Below are positions 24,750-32,926 of a DNA stretch of 64,000 bases, piece by piece; the stretch's first letter is position 1, and each line of letters starts with the position of its first letter. The stretch comes from G963663735 sp963663735 (lineage in GTDB: Bacteria > Acidobacteriota > UBA6911 > RPQK01 > JAPXNP01): NCBI GenBank assembly GCA_963663735.2, contig CAXXHN010000002.1, positions 682,001 through 746,000 of the forward strand. Direction: 5' to 3'. Below the pieces are notes generated by a model. It was not told the origin of the DNA. It searched no databases and was given only the letters and a program-made list of their open reading frames with translations. The position numbers and the translations under genes are program-made.

Positions 24750-26330
24750 ATGAGTCATGAAAATTTGGAAAAGCAGGATTCAAGGGTTAAAGCAGAATCA
24801 TTTTTGAAGATTTCTTCCCAGTTCATGCTGGGGGACCTGGTTACTGAACAGCCCCATCCCGTTACCTCTGACCTGTCGCGCCAGTCAGTTGAAGATTTGC
24901 CCCTGGCACTGGAACTCTTGAAAAGTATTGATTTGGAGATGCTGAAAGTCCTGGAAAGCAAGCTTCCCGAGGTGGCTGTCCTGGCCTCTGAAATACGAGA
25001 TACCCTGTCCACCGGAGGCAACATCTATATGAGCGGGTGCGGTTCTACGGGCAGGTTGTCCCTGGCACTGGAAACCATCTGGAGAAACGTTCATCCTGAA
25101 ACAGAAATGAAGGACAGGGTGATTGGTTTCATGGCAGGAGGTGACCTTGCCTTGATAAAGGCAGTGGAGGCATTTGAAGATTATACTGCCTATGGAGCCC
25201 GGCAGCTGATGGATTTGGGATTTGGAGAGAATGATCTGCTCCTGGCGATTACTGAAGGCGGGGAGACTTCTTTTGTAATCGGAACAGCTTGGCAGGCTGC
25301 TGAAGTTTCCAAGCGAAAGCCATACTTTTTATACTGTAACCCGGATGAGATTTTGCGGGCCAGGGTTGAACGGTCCAGGGAGGTAATTGAATCAGACCGG
25401 ATCAGGAAAATGAACCTGACCGTCGGCCCTATGGGAATATCCGGTTCCACTAGAATGCAGGCAACCACGGTCCAGATGCTGGCCGCCGGACTTGCCCTCT
25501 TTTACAACGATCCCGATTCCATCAGGGATTCCTTTAAAAAAATGCGTGATCTTTACTCCGCTTTTGATATCAGGTTACTGGCACCTTTTACGGAGGAAGA
25601 AAGCGGTATATACAACCGAGGTGATTACCTTTTCTATGAATCAGGTGAGAAATTTGCCATCACCATTCTCACAGACACCACAGAACGGGCTCCTACATTC
25701 AGCCTCTATCCCTTTGAGAACCAGCAGGACAGGGAAAAGGATAACTTTAATCCATGCCTCTGCTACCTTGTCCTGCCTGAAGCAACCGATTCTCCTCAAG
25801 GATACAGGATGCTTTTGGGGCGTGATCCGAGAACCGTGGAATGGCCAGAACTGAATGGAGCCATAAATACCGCCAGACTGTATGGGCACGATTTCAGCCG
25901 GAATATTGTAGAGCTTCGGCAGTCCTACTTAAAAGATGCCGGACACTATACTTTTACCATCCTGGAACGGGGAGAGGTGATTGCCCTGGAGCTGGGTGAA
26001 AACAGGCTTAACCTGGATTTGACGGGCATTGATGTTTTATCTCAGCATATAGTACTTAAGATGTTGTTAAATATACATTCAACTCTGGTTATGGGAAGGT
26101 TGGGGAGATATGAAGGCAATCTCATGACCTGGCTTCGTTCCAGTAATAACAAACTTATTGACCGCACCATCCGTTACGCCAGGATACTCCTGCACGGCAA
26201 GGGTTTTAATGCGGATTATGAAGAGGTTTGTTATGCCTGTTTTGCTGAAATGGAGACGATCCGTCCTGATCAGCCGATTGTGCTGCATACAGTTAAGCGG
26301 GTTATTGAGGAACGTGGAATTAAGGACTAG
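24750..26330 (+). CDS. double-SIS protein related to MurQ and glucokinase regulatory protein
   Basis: The 526-residue soluble protein begins like MurQ etherases (MLGDLVTEQPHPVTSDLSRQ). It has a first SIS sugar-phosphate domain with YMSGCGSTGRLSLALE (about 92-107) and a GEN-type loop at AITEGGETSFVIG. A second SIS-like half spans about residues 270-470. MurQ enzymes are about 300 residues; the doubled length is like mammalian GckR. It may cleave MurNAc-6-P, isomerise a sugar phosphate or only sense one. The C-terminal helical DRTIRYARILLHGKG and CYACFAEM segments are unlike standard MurQ. Confidence 0.8.
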   Translation: MSHENLEKQDSRVKAESFLKISSQFMLGDLVTEQPHPVTSDLSRQSVEDLPLALELLKSIDLEMLKVLESKLPEVAVLASEIRDTLSTGGNIYMSGCGSTGRLSLALETIWRNVHPETEMKDRVIGFMAGGDLALIKAVEAFEDYTAYGARQLMDLGFGENDLLLAITEGGETSFVIGTAWQAAEVSKRKPYFLYCNPDEILRARVERSREVIESDRIRKMNLTVGPMGISGSTRMQATTVQMLAAGLALFYNDPDSIRDSFKKMRDLYSAFDIRLLAPFTEEESGIYNRGDYLFYESGEKFAITILTDTTERAPTFSLYPFENQQDREKDNFNPCLCYLVLPEATDSPQGYRMLLGRDPRTVEWPELNGAINTARLYGHDFSRNIVELRQSYLKDAGHYTFTILERGEVIALELGENRLNLDLTGIDVLSQHIVLKMLLNIHSTLVMGRLGRYEGNLMTWLRSSNNKLIDRTIRYARILLHGKGFNADYEEVCYACFAEMETIRPDQPIVLHTVKRVIEERGIKD

Positions 26331-26353
26331 AATGCGAGCCGAAGGCCCGCTAT

Positions 26354-28324
26354 TCAATAAACCCTGACCTCATAGATTGAGGCGTATTCCGATCCGTTGG
26401 TTGCTTCGACATGGATGGTCAGCGAAAGGATATCCGCAGGCCTGAACTGGTGTCTCCGCATCCGTTGATAATTATTCCTGATATTTCCCATTTCAATGGT
26501 TTTACCATTGGCATCAGTTACTGACACCTTGTAGTCACGTACTGTCTCCGGCTGGGGGGCACGGATAGTTCGATTGGTAACTCCGTCGGATCCGGAGAGG
26601 GTGAGTTCCCGCTGGAAACCGGTATCAAAGGTTATTCGGATTTCGCTTGCCGTTATCGGATTCTCCCATTCCATCCTGATCCAGGGAGACGAAGAACCCA
26701 TTTCGGCAGCCCAGCGGTGAAGATATTCTCCCTCCATGTCACGTACTTCTCCGTCGAGGATGTTTTCCGGCATGGATCCTGAGGCAGAGGTAGAGGCAGT
26801 TATTCTGGCTTTCCGGGCCAGGTCCAGGGGGTCCTGGTTTACCGTGTTCTTGATGGTCTGATCCTGTTTTAACAGGGTCTGCTGAAGGCGGGTAATGGCT
26901 TCAGGGAGGTTGGCCAGCCGCGAGGGAGAAATTTTTTCCTGTACGCACTGGGCGGCGGCAGTCCCGACGGCCTGTCCCATGACCGCGCAGGTAGCCATGA
27001 CCCTGGTGGAGGAAAAAGCCACATGGCTGCAGGAAGCGTTTCTTCCAGCCATAAAAAGGTTGTTGATATTCCGGCTGAAAAGCGACCGGAGAGGTATGTT
27101 GTAAACTTCAGGCAGAACCACCTGCTCGGCAGGAAGCTTATCAGTATCATCAAATCCTCCGGGAGGGTGGTCGTCCATGCTCCAACCCCCGATACAGACC
27201 GAATCATTGAAGGAGTCGCTTCCGCCTTCCAGGTCATTCTGGGTCAGTATGTGTTCACCGATAATTCTCCTGCTTTCTCTTCTGCCGGGAACCATCCCGA
27301 TCCAATTCATAGCCCAGGTTTCTGATTTTGGAAATTTTCCGCTGTTTTTGATGTAGTTCCACACCCCGGTTACTACTGACAGGAGTTCAAAGCGCAGCTG
27401 TTCGTTGTCTTTAACAGTGTTGCCTTTACCCCCCAGCTCAATCCACCAGTAGCCGTATTCCCAGGGATTGGGGCTTCTGAAATTAAGATGTTTTTCCTGG
27501 ATATCCCTGGACCAGGAAGGCGGTGTGTAAGGCATGGATTTTCCCCAGTCCCTCGCGGTAAAGAGGATGCTGCTGCCCTGGGTATAAGGTGATGATTTGT
27601 CCCAGGCCAGGGTTTCTCCGAAGGCCGATTTATCCTCGTGCCCCCACATGCAGGGGGCCCCGGCCTCCAGGGCCAGGCGGGCGTCTCCAGTGCAGTCAGC
27701 AAAATATGATGCCCGTATCCGGTAAAGCAGTTCTGAGTTGTCGCAGCGAGCCATGACCCGAGTAATTTTTTGATCTGCGCTTTCAGCAGCATAGAGAGAG
27801 GTATCGAGCAGCAGTTTAATATTGGGTTCCCGCATAATCTTGTCATAGAGCAGCAGGCTCCACATTTCAAATGACCTTTGTGGATTGTTTACCGCATCAT
27901 CAAGCCGCAGTTCTTCGATTATCCCTCCTTCCCGCCATCCGGGACGGGAATTGTGGGAGTTGGCGCCCACTACGTGCATCCGTACTTCGCTGCTTGAATT
28001 TCCACCCAGGACAGAGCGGTCCTGCACCAGGATCACGCTGATTCCGTTGCGGGCAGCTGCCAGGGCAGCACAGACTCCAGCCAAGCCGCCACCAGCGACC
28101 ATCAGGTCAGCTTTTAGGTCCACGACTTCCCGGTGTGGTTCCCCCATGAACCTGGTATCGCCGGATTCAGTTAAAACCGGTATATCAATAACCGGATCGC
28201 AATTCTCCTGGGTGCATATGGGGCTTTCTTCTCCGGTTTGAATGGTGTTGTCAGCCTTAACGTAAAGGGAGTAGGAGGAAAGCCCGGCTGCGGTAATAAA
28301 ATGCCTGCGATTGAGTTTGGTCAT
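26354..28324 (-). CDS. exported FAD-dependent oxidoreductase with C-terminal sugar-binding-like domain
   Basis: The 656-residue protein has a twin-arginine-like leader (KLNRRHFITAAG). An FAD_oxidored domain follows, with the dinucleotide-binding GGGLAGVCAALAAARNG (about 58-74), LGGNSSSEVRMHVVG (about 89) and FADCTGDARLALEAGAP (about 192). The C-terminal part (about 485-656) resembles F5/8 type C or galactose-binding modules (GSSSPWIRMEW). Such proteins in PVC bacteria are thought to act on carbohydrate ligands outside the cytoplasm. The ATG at 28324 has AAGGA ten bases upstream. It is convergent with the SIS gene, 23 bases away. Confidence 0.87.
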   Translation of the reverse strand: MTKLNRRHFITAAGLSSYSLYVKADNTIQTGEESPICTQENCDPVIDIPVLTESGDTRFMGEPHREVVDLKADLMVAGGGLAGVCAALAAARNGISVILVQDRSVLGGNSSSEVRMHVVGANSHNSRPGWREGGIIEELRLDDAVNNPQRSFEMWSLLLYDKIMREPNIKLLLDTSLYAAESADQKITRVMARCDNSELLYRIRASYFADCTGDARLALEAGAPCMWGHEDKSAFGETLAWDKSSPYTQGSSILFTARDWGKSMPYTPPSWSRDIQEKHLNFRSPNPWEYGYWWIELGGKGNTVKDNEQLRFELLSVVTGVWNYIKNSGKFPKSETWAMNWIGMVPGRRESRRIIGEHILTQNDLEGGSDSFNDSVCIGGWSMDDHPPGGFDDTDKLPAEQVVLPEVYNIPLRSLFSRNINNLFMAGRNASCSHVAFSSTRVMATCAVMGQAVGTAAAQCVQEKISPSRLANLPEAITRLQQTLLKQDQTIKNTVNQDPLDLARKARITASTSASGSMPENILDGEVRDMEGEYLHRWAAEMGSSSPWIRMEWENPITASEIRITFDTGFQRELTLSGSDGVTNRTIRAPQPETVRDYKVSVTDANGKTIEMGNIRNNYQRMRRHQFRPADILSLTIHVEATNGSEYASIYEVRVY

Positions 28325-28472
28325 GCTTCTGGAATCCTTCAATTACGGCCTGTTTAAATCTCGTTCAGGTAATTTTATGCAGGGCAGGCCTTGAAGGCAA
28401 GCGAAGACCGGTTATTTTGATTCTTTGCTAAAGTCTTTCCGGCAGGAGGTGATTGAAAAAGAAGATCCGTGA

Positions 28473-28505
28473 AACAGCGGACCGGATAGTACCTGGTCCG
28501 CTGTT
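28473..28505 (-). terminator. terminator of the second DMT transporter
   Basis: A perfect 11-bp stem (28473-28483 with 28495-28505) lies 71 bases beyond the transporter stop on the minus strand, followed by a T-rich stretch. Confidence 0.6.
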
Positions 28506-28576
28506 CTGCTTTCAGGTTCAAGGAGGCCGGCATCAGACTCGAAATCTGAAAAAGGGACTGCGAGGTGCTGTCCTGG

Positions 28577-29440
28577 TCAGATCATGATCAACACCGCTCC
28601 AGCCAGTATGAGCAGGGCTGAAGGAAGACGGGACCAGGCGTGTCCTTCCTTGAAGATGAATATTCCGGCCAGGGTGGAGATCAGGCCGCCGGTCCGTTTA
28701 ATCGCCTCCACGTAGGAAACCAGCATACCCTGGTAGGCGAAAAACTGGGAAGCCATGGCTATTCCGCAGACCAGGGCGGCTCCGTAAAGAAGAGGGTCAC
28801 GGTACCACCGATTCTCGCGCAGGTTTGCAAAATCTTTACGGTTCCATATCAGCTGGTAGAAAAGAAGCACAACAGTACTGCCCCCGGTCAGGGCCAGGGC
28901 GACCATTATTTCTGAAGAAAAAGAGATGGATATTTTATCAATAGCGGTGCCCAGGCCGAAAAGCAGTGAGACGATTATCATTCGCATGCTGCCCGGCTCG
29001 ATAAAAGGCGCTTTAAGCAATTCGGAGAAGGAACGATCCTTATCCCATTGTATGGTTACGGCACCTGTTACTACCAGGAGGATTCCGGTTAATCCGGAGT
29101 AGTCGGGAGTTTCGTGGAGCAGGAAAAGGGATATAACCATGGAAAACACCGGAGTCAGCCCCAGGTAGGGAATGGTCAGGGAAAGGGGAGAGAGTTTTAC
29201 GGCCTGCACGTAGAGGATTGAGGCAAAACTGAAGGTCAGGATTTCCAGGGTGGCCAGCAGAGGAAAGGGCCACTGGACGGGGAATCCTTCCATGAATCCC
29301 AGCACCGCGAATACCGGGACCGCGCCGGCACTCATTCCGATGACAATGTTGATGGAAGAGTACCGTCTCCCCAGCACCTTCCTGAAAACATCCAGTGCCG
29401 TAAATCCCAGAGCGGCCGATATTGCTAAAAGCAGTGCCAT
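28577..29440 (-). CDS. DMT-superfamily (EamA) transporter
   Basis: The 287-residue membrane protein has about ten hydrophobic helices in two EamA repeats (roughly residues 1-140 and 150-285). The signature AALGFTALDVFRK in helix 1 and SYVEAIKRTGGLISTLAG near the end resemble putative exporters of the DMT family. The substrate cannot be read. The ATG at 29440 has GGGGA seven bases upstream and begins directly with helix 1; a longer frame to 29524 adds unsupported residues. It is unrelated by context to the transporter at 2701. Confidence 0.85.
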   Translation of the reverse strand: MALLLAISAALGFTALDVFRKVLGRRYSSINIVIGMSAGAVPVFAVLGFMEGFPVQWPFPLLATLEILTFSFASILYVQAVKLSPLSLTIPYLGLTPVFSMVISLFLLHETPDYSGLTGILLVVTGAVTIQWDKDRSFSELLKAPFIEPGSMRMIIVSLLFGLGTAIDKISISFSSEIMVALALTGGSTVVLLFYQLIWNRKDFANLRENRWYRDPLLYGAALVCGIAMASQFFAYQGMLVSYVEAIKRTGGLISTLAGIFIFKEGHAWSRLPSALLILAGAVLIMI

Positions 29441-29565
29441 GCAAAATTCCCCGTGTATAAAAAAATGTTCGGTTTGAATCAAGGAGGTTATATCAGATGA
29501 ACAAAAATATCCAGAACAGGTCATGGTTTTGAAGAGTGAATTGACCTGTTCCGAGTTTTATCTGG

Positions 29566-30645
29566 TCATATCCGCCCTGGAAAAACCCTTCTTCTGCCTG
29601 GTTCGGGCTGCAGTGGTTCTTCTTCAAACACCCCGGCGCAGGGCGTTCCGCAGCTGCTGCACCTGCCGTCAGGAGTAAGGTTCCATTCTAATAGTTTATA
29701 CCAGTCTCTTCCGATCAGGATTTTGCCGCAGTTGTGGCACCAGGTGCTTTGACCTGTCGAATCGTGAACATTTCCGGTGAACACATAACGCAGACCTTCC
29801 CGCATGGCAATCTCCCTCGCCTGGGTAAGGATTGAAGGCGGGGTAGCCGGAAATTCGGTCATTCTCCAGGCGGGGTGAAAAGCAGAAAAATGGAGAGGCG
29901 TGTCAGGGCCCAGGTTTTCCGCAATCCATTTAGCTTCGGCTTCAATCTCCTTTTCATTGTCGTTCAAGCCCGGAATTATAAGTGTCGTGATCTCCAGCCA
30001 GGTTTCAGTATGCCGCCTGATGTGCATGAGAGTTTCCAGGATAGGCTGTAGGTGGGTTCCGGTGTATTTCTGGTAGAAATTTTCACTGAATGATTTCAAA
30101 TCAACATTCGCGGCGTCTATGTATTTGAAAAAATCGGTTCGGGGCTCGTCGCAGATGTAGCCTGCGGTAACAGCCACTGTCCTGATATTCCTTTTCCGGC
30201 ATTCAATGGCTGTGTCTATGGCGTATTCAATGAATATGACCGGGTCGTTATAGGTGAAGGCCACACTTTTGATGTTGTTTGACAGGGCGGAAACAGCAAT
30301 TTGGTCGGGCTCTGCCGCTGAGGAGAGGGTTTCCACCTGGCGGGATTTGCTGATATCCCAGTTCTGGCAGAATTTGCATCCCATGTTACAGCCGGCAGTG
30401 CCAAAGGAGAGTACTTCAGTGCCCGGATAAAAATGATTAAGTGGTTTCTTTTCGATTGGGTCCACGCAGAATCCGCTCGATTTGCCATAATTGGTGAGGA
30501 CCAGTTTTCCCGCTTCATTTTTACGAACCCAGCAGAATCCCTCCTGTCCTTCGGCCAGGGTACAGAATCTAGGGCAAAGGAGACATTTGATACGGCCTTT
30601 ATCTGTTGGTTCCCAGTAACGGGCCGGATGAGAGGACGTAGTCAT
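29566..30645 (-). CDS. amrS: AmmeMemoRadiSam system radical SAM enzyme
   Basis: The 359-residue protein has the AmrS architecture: an N-terminal Cys-rich segment (CLLCPRFC at 21-28 and GFCWV), then the radical SAM cluster motif CNMGCKFCQNW with Cys86, Cys90 and Cys93. TIM-barrel blocks follow, including TYNDPVIFIEYA and VDLKSFSENFYQKY. A C-terminal zinc-like pair lies in WCHNCG and CSSCGTPC. The family's named partners, AMMECR1 and MEMO, are not in the window. The reaction of the system is not settled. It is followed by the transporter at 28577 on the same strand. Confidence 0.92.
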   Translation of the reverse strand: MTTSSHPARYWEPTDKGRIKCLLCPRFCTLAEGQEGFCWVRKNEAGKLVLTNYGKSSGFCVDPIEKKPLNHFYPGTEVLSFGTAGCNMGCKFCQNWDISKSRQVETLSSAAEPDQIAVSALSNNIKSVAFTYNDPVIFIEYAIDTAIECRKRNIRTVAVTAGYICDEPRTDFFKYIDAANVDLKSFSENFYQKYTGTHLQPILETLMHIRRHTETWLEITTLIIPGLNDNEKEIEAEAKWIAENLGPDTPLHFSAFHPAWRMTEFPATPPSILTQAREIAMREGLRYVFTGNVHDSTGQSTWCHNCGKILIGRDWYKLLEWNLTPDGRCSSCGTPCAGVFEEEPLQPEPGRRRVFPGRI

Positions 30646-30698
30646 GTAAATATATTAGCATGACGATAGTTGCAGATAACAGGGGAGAAGAACCCGTA

Positions 30699-30740
30699 AC
30701 CTGCCACCTGCCACCTGCCACCTGCCACCTGCAACCTGCA
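30699..30740 (+). repeat. six-copy 7-bp tandem repeat (ACCTGCC)
   Basis: Four ACCTGCC and two ACCTGCA units run head to tail and end at the stop codon of the D-2-hydroxyacid dehydrogenase gene. The unit is the reverse complement of the GCAGGTN repeat at 13221-13247. Confidence 0.9.
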
Positions 30741-30741
30741 A

Positions 30742-31773
30742 CTATTTAAGCGTTTCCGGATTGACGATATTAACCGGATCAGGACTTTTCCCCTCCAGGA
30801 TAGCCGTAACCTCCTGCAGCATGGTCAAAAGAATTCTTTTTTGAGAGAGAGGGGACCTGGCTGCCACATGGCCGGTCAGGATGGCCCGGGGATGGGTAAA
30901 AATCGGGTGATGAGTTTCAGGAGGTTCATCCGGATACACATCAAGCCCTGCGGCCCCTAAGGAACCATTTTCAAGTGCCTCATAAATGATGTCCAGGCTT
31001 TCAATTACCCTTCCGCGGGAGGTATTGACCAGTGTGGTCCCTGGTTTAATAAGGCTCAGGTTCTCCCGGTTTATGAGCCCGGTTGTTTCCTGGTTAAGCG
31101 GTACGTGTAAAGAGACGACATCGGATCCCCTGAGAACTCCTTCCAGGTCGGTAAAGGTGACATCATCATCCTGGTACAGGGAGTGGTCGATATAGGGATC
31201 GTCTACCAGCACTTTCATCTCCAGGGGCTTGCAAATCAGACGAAGGTGCCTTCCTATCCTGCCGTATCCGATAATCCCCAGGGTTGACTGCTCCAGGTCC
31301 CGGCTTTTTTCCCTATAACGAGCGTTCCAGTCATTATGCACGAGGGAATTCTGCCAGTATGCCAGTTTTTTGAAAGCGGAAAAGATCAGGCTCATGGCGT
31401 GTTCGGCCACGGACTTGGTCATGGCTCCGGGAGTATAGGTAACCGGGATCCCGCGGGCTGTCGCGTCGGGGATGGATACAGTGTCATAACCTACACCCGT
31501 CCTGGCTATCAGTTTTAAAGATGGGGCGCTGTCCATAATTTCGGCGTCGATTATAACCGCGCCCCTGGCAATTATGGCGACAACTGATTTATCGCAGGCC
31601 TTGAGTACTTCAGAGCGGTCGGAGTCTTCAACTGTTACTATTTCATATTGCGGTGTAAACCTGTTCAGGACCCAGTCGGGAAGAGGGCCGATAGTCAGAA
31701 TTTTTTCTTCCATCGGTATATGATTTGGTAAAAGCAAGTTAAAATCAAGCAGTGGCGGGTAATTTTTGGTCAT
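30742..31773 (-). CDS. D-isomer-specific 2-hydroxyacid dehydrogenase
   Basis: The NAD-dependent enzyme is 343 residues. The NAD-binding motif is GIIGYGRIGRH (about 164-174). The catalytic Arg lies in NTSRGR, the Glu in DVYPDEPPE and the His in LTGHVA, in the usual order. It belongs to the phosphoglycerate dehydrogenase/CtBP-like group, with substrate unknown. Length is normal for the version starting at the second Met (31713, 323 residues). The upstream ATG adds a 20-residue extension, and neither start has a clear ribosome site. No serine pathway gene is near. Confidence 0.88.
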   Translation of the reverse strand: MTKNYPPLLDFNLLLPNHIPMEEKILTIGPLPDWVLNRFTPQYEIVTVEDSDRSEVLKACDKSVVAIIARGAVIIDAEIMDSAPSLKLIARTGVGYDTVSIPDATARGIPVTYTPGAMTKSVAEHAMSLIFSAFKKLAYWQNSLVHNDWNARYREKSRDLEQSTLGIIGYGRIGRHLRLICKPLEMKVLVDDPYIDHSLYQDDDVTFTDLEGVLRGSDVVSLHVPLNQETTGLINRENLSLIKPGTTLVNTSRGRVIESLDIIYEALENGSLGAAGLDVYPDEPPETHHPIFTHPRAILTGHVAARSPLSQKRILLTMLQEVTAILEGKSPDPVNIVNPETLK

Positions 31774-31848
31774 ATATTTTAATATGCTATGGGAAGGATT
31801 AAGGAATCAGGAAAATTATAAAAATTTGCTCCTTTTCAGTGAAATAAT

Positions 31849-31877
31849 TTGAACTGGATGTACTTTTTTTGTAGAAT
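31849..31877 (+). promoter_or_regulatory. sigma-70 type promoter of tRNA-Glu
   Basis: TTGAAC (31849-31854) and TAGAAT (31872-31877) are separated by exactly 17 bases and lie 23 bases before the mature tRNA 5' end. Confidence 0.65.
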
Positions 31878-31900
31878 TCCTGCTCAGATATCCAGACTGC

Positions 31901-31978
31901 GTCCCCATCGTCTAGTCTGGCCTAGGACACCGCCCTTTCACGGCGGCGACCGGGGTTCAAATCCCCGTGGGGACGCCA
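31901..31978 (+). tRNA. tRNA-Glu (anticodon TTC)
   Basis: The cloverleaf is complete: acceptor GTCCCCA/TGGGGAC, anticodon stem CCGCC/GGCGG around loop CTTTCAC with anticodon TTC, and T stem CGGGG/CCCCG around TTCAAAT. Discriminator G and an encoded CCA follow. A T7 tract right after it may end the transcript. Confidence 0.95.
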
Positions 31979-32039
31979 CCTTTTTTTGAATTCCAAATCC
32001 TGAAATTCAGGGCTCTTTACCAAAGACAGCCTCTCATTT

Positions 32040-32090
32040 GTCCATTCGCCCCACATGGTCCACTCCGTCCAATTTGTCCATGTTTGTCCA
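32040..32090 (+). repeat. 9-bp periodic GTCCA repeat
   Basis: GTCCA recurs at 32040, 32058, 32067, 32076 and 32086, with a decayed CCCCA at 32049. This gives a degenerate repeat with a period of about nine bases between tRNA-Glu and the DUF1638 gene. Confidence 0.6.
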
Positions 32091-32151
32091 CTATTCAAAT
32101 TCCCGCCGGTAAAACTTGCCTTAGAGCCTTATTTTAAGATAAAAGACTTGG

Positions 32152-32907
32152 GTGCCAGGCAAACCCGAAATAAAAAATCTGAGTAGAAAGAGGCTGAAGG
32201 TCATCTCCTGCCAGGTATTCTCACGCCCGATCGTGGCCCAGGCAGCTGCTTCTCCGCACAAGGTTGATATCGACTTCATCGGGAAATTCCTGCATGAAAA
32301 ACCTGAACACCTGGGAAGAATCCTGCAGGAAAAGATAAACAGCGCCTCCCGCAGGTTTTACGACGCCGTAATCCTGGGATACGGAATGTGCGGAAACGCA
32401 ACCGCGGGGCTTGTTGCCGGAGATATTCCCCTTGTTCTCCCCACTGTCCATGACTGCGTCAGCATGTTCCTGGGCACTCATGACAGGTATTTACGGGAAT
32501 TCAGGAAGGAACCGGGTACATTCTGGTATATCCCCGACTACCTGGAAAGCAGGGACTCCGGATGCGGCGGCAAGTGGAATCCCGGAAATCCTCTCGGTTC
32601 AGTCCCGGGCCAACACCTGCCGGAAACTTGCGACAGATACAGCGAAGAGAATGCCGCGTATATCCGGGAGGAGATGAGTTCCTGGAAAAAACGTTACCGG
32701 AGGGCGGTCCTGCTGGAAATCGAAGCTGGAACCACCCCCGCAGGATTGGAAGAAGAGATCCGGCAGGAGAGTAAACGTAATGGATGGGAGTTCGTGAAAA
32801 TGGAAGGATCCCTGCGCCTTTTTGAGAAGCTGATTAACGGGCCCTGGGATGAAGAGTTCCTGGTCATTAAACCAGGGGAAAAAATTCCTCTAATGCTGAA
32901 TAACTGA
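32152..32907 (+). CDS. DUF1638 domain protein
   Basis: The soluble 251-residue protein matches DUF1638 in the segment AVILGYGMCGNATAGLVAGD (about 78-97), then PLVLPTVHDCVSMFLGTHDRY (about 99) and a later acidic C-terminal half. The conserved Cys of YGMCGN and His-Asp-Cys of VHDC are kept and could bind a metal. DUF1638 genes often neighbour corrinoid methyltransferase genes in anaerobes, but none is here. The GTG start at 32152 is weakly supported; a start closer to KVISCQVF is possible. It is convergent with the binding-protein gene at 32923. Confidence 0.82.
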   Translation: MPGKPEIKNLSRKRLKVISCQVFSRPIVAQAAASPHKVDIDFIGKFLHEKPEHLGRILQEKINSASRRFYDAVILGYGMCGNATAGLVAGDIPLVLPTVHDCVSMFLGTHDRYLREFRKEPGTFWYIPDYLESRDSGCGGKWNPGNPLGSVPGQHLPETCDRYSEENAAYIREEMSSWKKRYRRAVLLEIEAGTTPAGLEEEIRQESKRNGWEFVKMEGSLRLFEKLINGPWDEEFLVIKPGEKIPLMLNN

Positions 32908-32910
32908 AAC

Positions 32911-32926
32911 TTAAGTTGTAACTTAA
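32911..32926. terminator. AT-rich palindrome between convergent genes
   Basis: TTAAGTT-GT-AACTTAA overlaps the stop codon of the leftward binding-protein gene. It is short and AT-rich, so its effect on transcription is uncertain. Confidence 0.3.

Noticed and set aside
30699..30740. Possible CRISPR array
   Set aside because: The 7-bp units run head to tail with no spacers and no cas gene is near.
32040..32090. Possible CRISPR or attachment site
   Set aside because: Units are 5 bases with about 9-base spacing and degenerate; no duplicated tRNA 3' end or integrase was seen.
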